33,767 nucleotides of DNA, taken from assembly GCA_012972825.1 (NCBI GenBank), contig JABDHL010000044.1:1-33767 (forward strand), in the 5' to 3' direction. The position numbers and the translations under genes are program-made. Each line of letters begins with the position of its first letter. The first letter of the stretch is position 1. Below the pieces are notes generated by a model. It saw only the letters and a program-made list of their open reading frames with translations. It searched no databases and had not been told where the DNA came from. Below are positions 17,533 through 25,510 of the stretch, piece after piece. The stretch is from Chlorobiaceae bacterium. GTDB taxonomy: Bacteria; Bacteroidota; Chlorobiia; Chlorobiales; Chlorobiaceae.

Positions 17533-18213
17533 ATGCACATACCGGATGGATATTTAAGTCCTGCGACATGCGGGATATTTGGTGCCGTGATGATTCCAAT
17601 ATGGACGGTCGCCTCGAAAGCAGTCAAGAAGACATTGAACGTAAGACAGGTGCCGTTTCTGGCGATTGGTGCGGCGTTCAGCTTTGTGATCATGATGTTC
17701 AATGTGCCTATTCCCGGCGGTTCGACGGGTCATGCCGTTGGAGGTGTGCTTGTTGCCATTCTTATAGGGCCTTGGGCCGCCTGCATCGCCGTTACCGTTG
17801 CACTGGTCATTCAGGCTCTGTTGTTTGGAGATGGCGGTATTACAGCCATTGGAGCAAATTGTTTTAATATGGCGTTCGTGCTGCCTTTTGCCGGTTATTA
17901 CGTTTATACATTGATCAGCTCCGGCAGCCCGTCAGGCTCCGGCAGGCGTGTCATTGCCGCTGGTGCTGGTGCGTACGCTGGTATTTGTGTGGCGGCTCTC
18001 TGTGCCGGCATTGAATTTGGTCTTCAACCTTTACTGTATCATACGGCAAATGGTCAGGCGTTGTACTGCCCTTATGGACTGAATGTTGCCGTTCCCGCAA
18101 TGGTTGTGGGTCATCTTCTGGTCTTTGGATGGGTGGAGGTGATAGTGACCGCATTGGCTGTAAAATATTTACAGAAGCAGGATGCTGTTTTTTTCGAAGG
18201 AGGCAGATCATGA
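17533..18213 (+). CDS. cbiM: Energy-coupling-factor cobalt/nickel transporter S component CbiM
   Basis: The metal-binding membrane subunit of a CbiMNQO/NikMNQO transporter, 226 residues. The N-terminus MHIPDGYLSP is diagnostic: the amino group of Met1 and His2 coordinate Co(II)/Ni(II) in this family, so the start at 17533 is fixed. A further conserved His lies in PIPGGSTGHAVGG. Seven or so membrane segments are visible, with IGPWAACIAVTVALVIQALL and FGDGGITAIGANCFNMAFV as the conserved core. Cobalt and nickel specificities share this motif set and cannot be separated from sequence alone. It overlaps the next gene as ATGA at 18210. The upstream relic at 15635-15705 derives from a related copy. 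Confidence 0.94.
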   Translation: MHIPDGYLSPATCGIFGAVMIPIWTVASKAVKKTLNVRQVPFLAIGAAFSFVIMMFNVPIPGGSTGHAVGGVLVAILIGPWAACIAVTVALVIQALLFGDGGITAIGANCFNMAFVLPFAGYYVYTLISSGSPSGSGRRVIAAGAGAYAGICVAALCAGIEFGLQPLLYHTANGQALYCPYGLNVAVPAMVVGHLLVFGWVEVIVTALAVKYLQKQDAVFFEGGRS

Positions 18214-18545
18214 CGCTTACCGGAAAATTATGGATAGGGATTGGCGCATTAATTGTACTGTCACCTCTTGGACTGATTTTACCGGATCAGTTTAAAGCAG
18301 GATCCGCTTGGGGAGAGTGGGGGGGGGAAGAGATTCAAAAAATGACAGGGTATATTCCCCGGGGGTTTCAGAGACTTTCAGAACTATGGAAAGCACCGTT
18401 GCCTGATTATGCGTTTCAGGGATGGGAGGGAAAAGATCTTTTTCATTTGAGTTTTGCGTACATAATTTCTGCTTTTTTTGGCATTGCAATTATAGCGGGA
18501 GTGGCATTATTAGTAGGAAAAGTGCTGCTGAAAGAGCATGAGTAA
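18210..18545 (+). CDS. PDGLE-domain CbiN-like accessory subunit
   Basis: A 111-residue membrane protein in the CbiN slot of the transporter operon. It has one membrane helix near the N-terminus (LWIGIGALIVLSPLGLILP) and one near the C-terminus (YIISAFFGIAIIAGVALLVG), with a soluble loop between them containing Trp- and Gly-rich segments (SAWGEWGGEEI). This is the PDGLE arrangement that replaces or extends CbiN/NikN in many nickel and cobalt transporters. The start at 18210 is set by the ATGA overlap with cbiM. A longer frame from 18129 lies inside cbiM and is unlikely. Its 3' end overlaps cbiQ by 8 bp. Confidence 0.82.
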   Translation: MTLTGKLWIGIGALIVLSPLGLILPDQFKAGSAWGEWGGEEIQKMTGYIPRGFQRLSELWKAPLPDYAFQGWEGKDLFHLSFAYIISAFFGIAIIAGVALLVGKVLLKEHE

Positions 18546-19389
18546 CCCGTTACACAAAAGGCGTGATTTTATAGAGCGTTCAATGTTGAGCGCTCTTTCT
18601 TTTATAAAAGAGGCAACTCTTTCTGAAGAGTATGCCAATCGTAAAGGTTTTTTGCAGTCATTGGATCCCCGCTTCAAAACTATCTCCTTTCTGGCTTTTC
18701 TTGTGACTGCGGTCTCTTTGAAAAGTGCTGCATTGATAGGCACTCTCTACGGATTTTGTTTAATCCTTGCCTTCTTCTCGAAGATTCCAATCAGGAAATT
18801 CTTTGCAAGGACATTGCTTTTTATCCCGTTGTTTTCTCTCTGTATTGTGCTTCCAACCTTGTTCGGCATTGTAACGCCAGGAGAGCCGGTTTGGTCTTTC
18901 CATGTTTCGGGCATTAATGGCATCATTACCCGTCCTGGTCTGGACGGAGCTGTACTGTTTGTGGTCAGGATTGCAACCTCGGTGTCGCTGGTAGTTTTAT
19001 TATCTTTGACGACACGACACTCTGAATTATTGAAGGTTTTACGGTTATTTGGTGTTCCGCAGATTTTTGTTTTAACCGTATCAATGTGTTACCGCTATCT
19101 CCATCTTTTTGCGACGATGGTCGAGAATATTTTTACCGCTGTTAAAAGTCGTGTCGGGGTGGTGTCTCAGCAGCGGCATGGCCAGAAAATTGTAGCGTGG
19201 AACATTGCCACTACATGGAACAGAACAACACACATGAGTGAAGAGGTCTATATGGCAATGCTATCGAGGGGCTACACTGGAGAGCCCCGGCTCCTTTCTG
19301 AATTTAATGCGACGCCTAAAGACTGGCTCTGGCTGTTGTGCGCCATTATCATCTGTTCGGGCCTTTTTTACAAAGGATATTTCCTATGA
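18538..19389 (+). CDS. cbiQ: Energy-coupling-factor transporter T component CbiQ
   Basis: The membrane coupling subunit of the CbiMNQO transporter, 283 residues. The soluble start (SLDPRFKTISFLAFLV) and the hydrophobic segments about 45-65, 68-85, 95-120, 140-165 and 260-282 fit CbiQ/EcfT. Coupling motifs that contact the ATPase are present in the second half: SRGYTGEP corresponds to the family's A-R-G signature, here with Ser-Arg-Gly. HSELLKVLRLFGVPQIFVLT is also characteristic. The start overlaps the PDGLE gene by 8 bp and the stop overlaps cbiO as ATGA, so all four transporter genes are translationally coupled. Confidence 0.92.
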   Translation: MSNPLHKRRDFIERSMLSALSFIKEATLSEEYANRKGFLQSLDPRFKTISFLAFLVTAVSLKSAALIGTLYGFCLILAFFSKIPIRKFFARTLLFIPLFSLCIVLPTLFGIVTPGEPVWSFHVSGINGIITRPGLDGAVLFVVRIATSVSLVVLLSLTTRHSELLKVLRLFGVPQIFVLTVSMCYRYLHLFATMVENIFTAVKSRVGVVSQQRHGQKIVAWNIATTWNRTTHMSEEVYMAMLSRGYTGEPRLLSEFNATPKDWLWLLCAIIICSGLFYKGYFL

Positions 19390-20195
19390 GTGACATTATT
19401 TTTGAAGTCAAGGATGTGCACTACTCGTACCTGGGCAAATTCCCTGCACTGTGTGGTGTGGAGATGACCATACGGTCGGGTGAAAAAATTGCGGTTATTG
19501 GCGCTAATGGAACAGGAAAGTCGACCTTATTGCAACTTCTGGATGGGCTGATTTTCCCTGATCATGGTCACGTGACAGCTTTCGGTGAGAGGCTGCTTGA
19601 AAATTCGCAGAATGATGAAAAGTCTGCACATCGCTTCAGACGAAGGGTCGGCCTTGTTTTTCAGAATGCCGATATCCAGTTGTTTTGCCCATCGGTGAAA
19701 GAGGATATTGCCTTTGGCCCCTTGCAGTTTGGCGTTGCCGAAGAAGAGGTTAACCGCCGTATCCTGGAGGTCGCAAAAGCTTTGGATATTCAGCACCTGC
19801 TGGACAGGGTTCCCCATCAATTAAGCATCGGAGAGAAAAGGCGGGTAGCAATTGCTTCAGTTCTTGCGATTGATCCTGATGTCTATTTATTCGATGAACC
19901 GACAGCAGGGCTCGATCCTTTAACTGTCCGGCATATTATTGATTTTATTGTCACTGCCAGCCAGCGGGGGAAGACCATTATAACCGCTACGCATGACCTG
20001 CATATTATCGGAGAGATAGCCGATACGGTCTATGTATTCGGGCGGAACAAAAGTATTGTCAGGGGTGGATCTTCAGAATCTGTTTTGAATGACAGAACAC
20101 TCCTTGAGTCCAATAACCTTATTCATATTCATCGACATCACCATGGTGGCAGGGAACATGTTCATCAGCATCTGCCCTTGGAACCGCATGACTGA
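19386..20195 (+). CDS. cbiO: Energy-coupling-factor transporter ATPase CbiO with His-rich tail
   Basis: The ATPase of the CbiMNQO transporter, 269 residues from the ATG at 19386 (ATGA overlap with cbiQ). A longer frame from 19338 is within cbiQ and is rejected. Walker A GANGTGKST is at 39-47, the Q-loop VFQNADIQLF is typical of CbiO, the signature is LSIGEKRR (146-153), Walker B is VYLFDEPTAGLD (167-178), and the switch His is in ATHDLH. The last 23 residues hold nine His (from NLIHIHRHHHGGREHVH to the end). This tail is an unusual addition that could bind Ni or Co at the cytoplasmic face as a sensor or store. No terminator was found after the gene. Confidence 0.93.
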   Translation: MSDIIFEVKDVHYSYLGKFPALCGVEMTIRSGEKIAVIGANGTGKSTLLQLLDGLIFPDHGHVTAFGERLLENSQNDEKSAHRFRRRVGLVFQNADIQLFCPSVKEDIAFGPLQFGVAEEEVNRRILEVAKALDIQHLLDRVPHQLSIGEKRRVAIASVLAIDPDVYLFDEPTAGLDPLTVRHIIDFIVTASQRGKTIITATHDLHIIGEIADTVYVFGRNKSIVRGGSSESVLNDRTLLESNNLIHIHRHHHGGREHVHQHLPLEPHD

Positions 20196-20321
20196 AAAAA
20201 CGAAAATAATGTAAAAGTTACGCTGTTAAGTAGGTTGATTTTACTATTACTATCCTTTTTCTTATCGCAGGAACAGAATCAGACGCTTTTCCCGGGAATG
20301 GAGATGGGGGAGAATGCCTGG

Positions 20322-21545
20322 TTAGCAGATTGTGAAACTGCCTTGGGCAAGTCGTTGGGTGAAGCGGCTGATGTCGGCAAGCTCAACATCAACGATGCTG
20401 GCGACTGATTCTTGAATATCGCTTATTGACACTCCTGAGTCGGGGATGATTCTTACCGATGCTGTAAACGGCTGATCGATTGGTTTGCCGATTTGACTGC
20501 ACAGAAAGAGTGATACCTCCTGTATACCTTCGACCTCCCTGTATATGCGTGCGGCGATCTCGCGTGCCAGTACATTATAGATTTTACCAACATGGTTGAC
20601 CGGATTTTTGCCGGCAGCAGCTTCCAGGCTCAATGCTCTTCCGAATGATATAAGCCCGTTAACCCTGTTGCCCCGTCCTACCTCACCCCCATCAGCGCCA
20701 TCGGCAGAAGTTCCGAGCACAGTCAGGTATATACCGCTCTCGCCGCGCGAAAGATCATCAAGCGTATTGATTTCTATGACAATCTTATCGAATGAAAGAC
20801 CTTTTGCCGCGACAAATGCCTGCAGTGCTTCACGGACAGCCTCTTTGCGCTCAAAATAGACGGTTGTATCGGGGATATAACGGTCCACAAAAGCCATGGC
20901 AATGGTCAGTGTCAGAGTTTTGCCATCTCGGTATGCCATCACTTTCACATCTTCGCCAGTTTCAGGAAACGCCAGTTTAAAACTGGTGGAGTTCAAATAC
21001 TGTTCGGTTTCAAGCACAAGGGATTCTGCGTTGCTGAGTGGCGCATACCCAACCCCGACAGAGGTATCGTTCGCCCCGATGACACTGCGGGAAAACAGAT
21101 CGGTAAGTTCTACCGAACCCGGTTTGATCTCGTTCTGGAAAATGACATGAATGCGGGGATCAACAAAACGCAGATTCTTCCTGAGCCACTCTGTCGCCGC
21201 TGCTTCAGCAATTTCTGCGACTGGGATTCGGATTCCTTGGTACTCATAAGTTGCTCTGTCACCGAAAATGAATTTCATAGGTTCAATTAGAGTGCCTCCT
21301 CCAGGTTTTACAGCACTGATACCGGCAATCAGCAGCCCTTTGTCGATATTGTGATGCAGAATACATCCTGTAAGAGCAAGATAAGCCCTGCACAGGTCTA
21401 TACAGACTGCCTCCATGACTGAGTCGCAGATGGTATCAGGATGACCCATACCCTTTCGCTCAATCAACTCGACCCTCTGCATGCCGGTGGAGGTGTTCCC
21501 CGCATGTTCGATAACAATGTTTCTTTTACCGTTCAAAGTCATCAT
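20322..21545 (-). CDS. mat: Archaeal-type S-adenosylmethionine synthetase (MAT)
   Basis: Makes S-adenosylmethionine from methionine and ATP. The 407-residue protein belongs to the archaeal MAT family, which is very distant from bacterial MetK. Family motifs are ERKGMGHPDTICD (residues 29-41), HHNIDKGLLIAG (64-75), and the glycine-rich SADGADGGEVGRGNRVNG (about 283-300). The product would feed corrin-ring methylations and radical-SAM or methyltransferase steps of bacteriochlorophyll synthesis, a link inferred from pathway knowledge. It is the only - strand gene between cbiO and cobU and is transcribed alone. The start is taken as the first of two adjacent Met codons (21545); no ribosome site or recognisable SAM riboswitch was seen in the 168 bp upstream. 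Confidence 0.93.
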   Translation of the reverse strand: MMTLNGKRNIVIEHAGNTSTGMQRVELIERKGMGHPDTICDSVMEAVCIDLCRAYLALTGCILHHNIDKGLLIAGISAVKPGGGTLIEPMKFIFGDRATYEYQGIRIPVAEIAEAAATEWLRKNLRFVDPRIHVIFQNEIKPGSVELTDLFSRSVIGANDTSVGVGYAPLSNAESLVLETEQYLNSTSFKLAFPETGEDVKVMAYRDGKTLTLTIAMAFVDRYIPDTTVYFERKEAVREALQAFVAAKGLSFDKIVIEINTLDDLSRGESGIYLTVLGTSADGADGGEVGRGNRVNGLISFGRALSLEAAAGKNPVNHVGKIYNVLAREIAARIYREVEGIQEVSLFLCSQIGKPIDQPFTASVRIIPDSGVSISDIQESVASIVDVELADISRFTQRLAQGSFTIC

Positions 21546-21666
21546 GAAATGTTTTTGTTTATCGACAATGCTCTAAAAATATGGATTCCTCAGTTCATCG
21601 CCATCACAAAGAAGAAAGAAAGGCGAGGTGAGCGAGTGTCTCTTGTGAATTTATTTTGTTTATTAA

Positions 21667-21697
21667 TGGCCTGAGTTTTTTGGGTGTTATGAGGCCA
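21667..21697. promoter_or_regulatory. Small inverted repeat between mat and cobU
   Basis: TGGCCT (21667-21672) and AGGCCA (21692-21697) are 6-bp inverted arms around a 19-base loop. It lies between the divergent mat and cobU genes, so it may be an operator or leader hairpin. The evidence is only the symmetry and position. Confidence 0.2.
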
Positions 21698-21713
21698 ATT
21701 TTCAATAACGTGC

Positions 21714-22229
21714 ATGAGGAATGTTATTTATGTGACTGGCGGGGCGCGAAGTGGAAAAAGTTCGTTTGCATTGCAGTTGGCAGCCCGCTATGAGAAAAAG
21801 GTTTTCTTGGCCACCGCCGAGCCGTTTGACGACGAAATGAAAAACCGTATCGGCAGGCACAGGGAGGAACGGGGCAAGCAGTTCATAACGATTGAGGAGC
21901 CTCTCTATCCTGAGCAGGCTCTCCTGAATCTTCCTGCTGGCAGTGAGGTTGTGCTGCTCGACTGTCTGACGGTCTGGGCAGGCAATCTTATGCACTTTTT
22001 TCAGGATGAGGGTGAAATCAGCACAAGGATTGATTGTTTTCTTGAAGCTCTGGATCATCCGCCTTGCGATATTATTCTTGTCTCAAATGAGGTTGGAATG
22101 GGTATAGTGCCGGAAAATGCCATGGCCAGGAGGTTTCGGGATATTGCAGGTATCGTTAATCAGAAAGTTGCTTCAAGAGCAACGGAGGCCTATCTTCTTT
22201 GCAGTGGTCTGCAGATCAGATTGAAGTAG
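21714..22229 (+). CDS. cobU: Adenosylcobinamide kinase / guanylyltransferase CobU
   Basis: A bifunctional enzyme that phosphorylates adenosylcobinamide and then activates it with GTP to adenosylcobinamide-GDP. The protein has 171 residues. The P-loop GGARSGKSS is at 9-17, His49 in IGRHREERG is the equivalent of the guanylylated His46 of the Salmonella enzyme, and LLDCLTVWAGNLM (81-93) is the Walker B segment. VSNEVGMGIVPEN (123-135) is the other conserved block. It begins the second cobamide transcription unit, cobU-cobT-cobS. A 58-bp gap with a T-rich stretch separates it from cobT. Confidence 0.96.
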   Translation: MRNVIYVTGGARSGKSSFALQLAARYEKKVFLATAEPFDDEMKNRIGRHREERGKQFITIEEPLYPEQALLNLPAGSEVVLLDCLTVWAGNLMHFFQDEGEISTRIDCFLEALDHPPCDIILVSNEVGMGIVPENAMARRFRDIAGIVNQKVASRATEAYLLCSGLQIRLK

Positions 22230-22287
22230 TACCTTAAGAATGGAGTAGAGCGTCGTAATCGATAACTTTTTTTTTTGTGATCTTATT

Positions 22288-23352
22288 ATGCAGAAAGAGT
22301 TGCAGCAGCTTATGAATCGCATTGAACCTGTTGACCGGTCGCTAAGTGCGGCTGCGCAGGCACATCTTGACGATCTTACCAAACCGCAGGGGAGTCTTGG
22401 CCGGTTGGAAGAAATTGCTTTAAAATATGTTCTGGCGACTGGTTTGCTGACACCCGTGCTCTCTAAAAAGAAAATCTGCTGTTTTGCCGCTGACCATGGT
22501 GTTGCGGCAGAAGGTGTCTCGGCTTTTCCGGCAGAGGTTACACCCCAGATGGTCTATAATATGCTCAATGGGGGTGCCGCAATCAACGTTCTGACTCGTC
22601 ATGCTGGTGCAGATCTTGATGTTGTGGATATGGGGGTCAACCATGACTTTCCAGATCTGCCCGGACTTGTTAAAAGAAAGGTGAAGCCCGGAAGTGCAAA
22701 TATAACCATTGGTCCTGCCATGAGCGAAGAGGATGCCTTGCAGGCCGTGTTGAGCGGTGCAGGGCTTGCGGTTGAGGCTTATAAGGCAGGCTACCATATT
22801 CTTGGAACGGGAGAGATGGGCATAGCCAATACCACTCCTGCCACAGCACTCTATTCGGTTATGCTTGATGTGCCGGTTGAGAGCATCACCGGAAGGGGTA
22901 CCGGTATTGATGATGAACGTCTGAAGCATAAAATAGGAATTATCAAAAAGGCAATCGAGGTTAATGCTTCACGCTCAACCACACCCTTTGGTGCCCTTGC
23001 GGCGCTTGGCGGTTATGAAATTGCTGCAATAGCCGGCTTTGTGCTTGGCGCTGCCTCCTGCCGAGTTCCCGTCGTGGTTGACGGCTTTATCTCTTCCTCA
23101 GGAGCTGTTGTGGCTCTCAAGCTCTGTCCGGCAGTTGAAGACTATCTCTTTTTCAGCCATCTTTCCAATGAACAGGGTCACAGGGTGGTCATGCTGAAGC
23201 TTGGCGCCCGACCGATTCTTGATCTTGATCTCCGTCTTGGTGAGGGAACCGGAGCCGCACTCTCCATGCAGCTTATTGAGGGTGCGTTGAAAATTTATAA
23301 TGAAATGGCAACCTTCAGCGGAGCACAGGTCAGTGAAAAAAGTGAAGAGTAA
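22288..23352 (+). CDS. cobT: Nicotinate-nucleotide--dimethylbenzimidazole phosphoribosyltransferase CobT
   Basis: Activates the lower ligand base by transferring phosphoribose from nicotinate mononucleotide, giving alpha-ribazole phosphate. The protein has 354 residues. The core motifs are [16 protein letters not shown] (67-82), [16 protein letters not shown] (173-188), TGRGTGIDD and [13 protein letters not shown] (315-327), where Glu319 matches the catalytic Glu317 of the Salmonella enzyme. It sits between cobU and cobS and starts from an ATG at 22288. Together with the CbiR-like hydrolase, it would decide which base ends up in salvaged cobamides. The enzyme's base preference cannot be read here. 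Confidence 0.97.
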   Translation: MQKELQQLMNRIEPVDRSLSAAAQAHLDDLTKPQGSLGRLEEIALKYVLATGLLTPVLSKKKICCFAADHGVAAEGVSAFPAEVTPQMVYNMLNGGAAINVLTRHAGADLDVVDMGVNHDFPDLPGLVKRKVKPGSANITIGPAMSEEDALQAVLSGAGLAVEAYKAGYHILGTGEMGIANTTPATALYSVMLDVPVESITGRGTGIDDERLKHKIGIIKKAIEVNASRSTTPFGALAALGGYEIAAIAGFVLGAASCRVPVVVDGFISSSGAVVALKLCPAVEDYLFFSHLSNEQGHRVVMLKLGARPILDLDLRLGEGTGAALSMQLIEGALKIYNEMATFSGAQVSEKSEE

Positions 23353-23355
23353 CCG

Positions 23356-24108
23356 ATGCTGAGCGGTTTGGTTACAGCCTTGAGAACATTAACGGTACTT
23401 CCTGTACCGGGAAAGGATACAAAAACCTTCAGCAGCTCTCTTTTCTGGTTTCCTGTAGTAGGCTTGCTGCTTGGACTCATTCAGGCTGCAATCAGCTATG
23501 CAGGGTATGCTGCAGGATGGAATGAACTTGCGGCTGCGCTTGTCGTGCTTGGCGGGATTATCTTGACCAGGGGAATGCATGTTGACGGTCTGGCTGATCT
23601 TGCTGACGGCTTCTGGGGTGGAAAGACGCGCGAGGCAGCCCTGAGGATCATGAAAGATCCGGACGTTGGTTCGTTCGGCGCAGTAGCTCTCTCAGGCATG
23701 ATCCTGTTGAAATGGATTGCGGTTGTAAAGCTTGTTGCACTGGGAGCTTTCGGCTTTATTGCCGCCGGTGTGCTGCTTGCCCGCTGGGTGCAGGTTCTTC
23801 TTGCTTCAACACTGCCGTATGCCCGAAGCGAGGGAGGTACAGCCCGCTCTTTTGTGAAAGGAGCGGGATGGCTTCATACTCTTGTTACCTCGGCATTGAC
23901 GCTTTCCTTTCTTTTTCCCCTTCTTCATTTTGAGTTTTATCCCTTTGCTGTCGCAGTTATTGCAGCGCTTGCCGCAGGATTGATTATCGGGATGTTGAGC
24001 TACAGAAAAATCGGAGGTGTTACTGGTGATGTGCTCGGAGCGGTCAGTGAGTTGACAGAGGTGTTCGTCTGGACTGCCTGTGCACTTTACGGAATCATTG
24101 GCGGGTAG
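23356..24108 (+). CDS. cobS: Adenosylcobinamide-GDP ribazoletransferase CobS
   Basis: The last assembly step: joins adenosylcobinamide-GDP and alpha-ribazole (phosphate) at the membrane. The 250-residue protein has the family motifs LTRGMHVDGLADLADGFWGG (shown in part, about residues 70-90), IMKDPDVGSFG, and a run of about six to seven hydrophobic segments. Start ATG at 23356 is 3 bp after the cobT stop, so the two are translated together. Its 3' end overlaps the convergent SET-domain gene by 14 bp, which leaves no room for a terminator between them. Confidence 0.96.
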   Translation: MLSGLVTALRTLTVLPVPGKDTKTFSSSLFWFPVVGLLLGLIQAAISYAGYAAGWNELAAALVVLGGIILTRGMHVDGLADLADGFWGGKTREAALRIMKDPDVGSFGAVALSGMILLKWIAVVKLVALGAFGFIAAGVLLARWVQVLLASTLPYARSEGGTARSFVKGAGWLHTLVTSALTLSFLFPLLHFEFYPFAVAVIAALAAGLIIGMLSYRKIGGVTGDVLGAVSELTEVFVWTACALYGIIGG

Positions 24109-24550
24109 TCCACCACTCTTCTCCGTAATTATAGTAAAGCTCTTCACCCTTCCGGATATTGCGAAGAGCATAGAGTACCATTTCCGGCCCCAGAGATGTT
24201 TCTTCGCGATAATAGGCGACATTAGGTGTCGATGAGTGGTTGAAGAGCATCCCATATCCCATGACCACCAGCCGGGCGGTTTCATAATTGCCGTAAAAAA
24301 CATAATTAACCAGCTCACCGCCTATATCGCGATCACTTACCTCAATTGCAGGACAGCGCTCGATTATGGCTCCGTCTTTGATGTTTTCCGTTGCAAAGGC
24401 ACCTCTTCCGCTGACTGTTGAAGCACTGATGACGATTGCTCCTCTTCTGATGGCCGGACGCTTTTTTTTGAGTAGGAAGCCGATGGCAACACCGACCGCT
24501 ATGCCCGAGATAAGAACTAAAGAAAGGATGACGGGAAGGTTGGGCTCCAT
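24095..24550 (-). CDS. Membrane-anchored SET-domain protein (putative lysine methyltransferase)
   Basis: A 151-residue protein with an N-terminal membrane helix (about 7-28, VILSLVLISGIAVGVAIGFL) followed by KKKRP, then a compact SET domain. The SAM-binding start is SGRGAFATENIKDG (47-60), the knot motif is MLFNHSSTPN (101-110, with NHS at 104-106), and the C-terminal motif is EELYYNYGEEWW (136-147), including the conserved YxYG. Typical SET enzymes transfer a methyl group from S-adenosylmethionine to protein lysines; bacterial targets are mostly unknown. The SET domain is short, with little of the post-SET zinc region of eukaryotic enzymes. It overlaps the cobS end convergently by 14 bp. Confidence 0.85.
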   Translation of the reverse strand: MEPNLPVILSLVLISGIAVGVAIGFLLKKKRPAIRRGAIVISASTVSGRGAFATENIKDGAIIERCPAIEVSDRDIGGELVNYVFYGNYETARLVVMGYGMLFNHSSTPNVAYYREETSLGPEMVLYALRNIRKGEELYYNYGEEWWTTRQ

Positions 24551-24767
24551 AAGTTTTTTCTATTGCTCAGATGCTCTCGATGCTGCGACAGAAAATGTAA
24601 CATTTTCTCTGATTTTAGTGACAAGTGCAGAGGGATTGTCTCTTGGTTTTTCGGGAATGATGAATATGACTTTTTAGTTATATAACTTAAGGAGTTACAA
24701 TTTTTTATCGTGAGGTTTTTGATTCTGGATAGTTTGATTGAAAGACGTAACAGGAGGAGGTTTATGC
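24551..24767. promoter_or_regulatory. Divergent promoter region between SET gene and ABC exporter
   Basis: These 217 bp must hold promoters for both directions. The right end carries AGGAGGAGG (24752-24760) placed seven bases before the ATG at 24768; this strong ribosome site decides the exporter ATPase start against an upstream TTG at 24738. No clear operator or riboswitch was recognised. Confidence 0.5.
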
Positions 24768-25502
24768 ATGCAGGGCAATCCTTCAGGTAAAGGTCATGCT
24801 CAAACAGTTTTGAGAATCAGTGACCTTACGAAATCCTACATGATGGGCGAGGTGAGGGTTGAAGCACTGAAACATGTATCCCTTGATTTTTATTCGGGAG
24901 AACTTGCTGTTCTTCTGGGAGCATCCGGTAGTGGAAAGTCAACGCTTCTCAATATTATCGGGGGTCTTGATACTCCTTCATCAGGCAGCCTCTTTTTTCA
25001 CGAACGCGAAATTACTGCCGCAACGGAAGCTGAGCTTACGGCCTACCGCCGTAGATCAATCGGTTTTGTTTTCCAGTTTTACAATTTGATATCAAGTCTT
25101 TCAGCGCTCGAAAATGTTCAGCTTGTTACCGAGATTGCTGAACATCCTATGCCACCTGAAGAAGCGCTCAAACTGGTCGGGCTTGCACATCGGCTCAACC
25201 ATTTTCCAGCACAGCTTTCCGGAGGGGAGCAACAACGTGTGGCCATTGCCCGGGCGGTTGCGAAGCGGCCTGAACTGCTCTTGTGTGATGAGCCTACAGG
25301 AGCGCTTGATTTTCAGACGGGAAAACTTGTGCTTGATGTCATCGAGAAGGTCAATCGAGAGCTCGGCACGACAACGCTTATCATTACCCACAATGCTTCT
25401 ATTGCAGGTATGGCTGACAGGGTTGTCCGTCTCAGCAGCGGAGAAATCTCTGAAGACCGGAGAAATCAGACACGGCTTTCACCTTCAGAACTGGTCTGGT
25501 AG
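24768..25502 (+). CDS. LolD/MacB-type ABC exporter ATPase
   Basis: The ATPase of a three-gene exporter, 244 residues from the ATG at 24768. Walker [10 protein letters not shown] lies at 51-59, the Q-loop [19 protein letters not shown] is typical of the LolD/MacB/FtsE group, the signature [15 protein letters not shown] is at 150-164, and the Walker B block [12 protein letters not shown] is at 170-181. It is followed 8 bp later by a permease with FtsX folds and then an adaptor protein. This group drives mechanotransmission across the envelope, for example lipoprotein release, macrolide or peptide export. The cargo is not evident. An upstream TTG start in the same frame is rejected for lack of a ribosome site. 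Confidence 0.93.
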   Translation: MQGNPSGKGHAQTVLRISDLTKSYMMGEVRVEALKHVSLDFYSGELAVLLGASGSGKSTLLNIIGGLDTPSSGSLFFHEREITAATEAELTAYRRRSIGFVFQFYNLISSLSALENVQLVTEIAEHPMPPEEALKLVGLAHRLNHFPAQLSGGEQQRVAIARAVAKRPELLLCDEPTGALDFQTGKLVLDVIEKVNRELGTTTLIITHNASIAGMADRVVRLSSGEISEDRRNQTRLSPSELVW

Positions 25503-25510
25503 GTAGAGCG

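Noticed and set aside
20289-20298. TTCCCGGGAA palindrome between cbiO and mat
   Set aside because: A ten-base palindrome without loop or T-run is too weak to call as a terminator or operator.
21546-21713. SAM or cobalamin riboswitch before mat or cobU
   Set aside because: No conserved riboswitch core was recognised by eye; a covariance-model search would be decisive.
24738-24767. TTG-start extension of the exporter ATPase
   Set aside because: The strong AGGAGGAGG site fits the ATG at 24768 and lies inside the extension.
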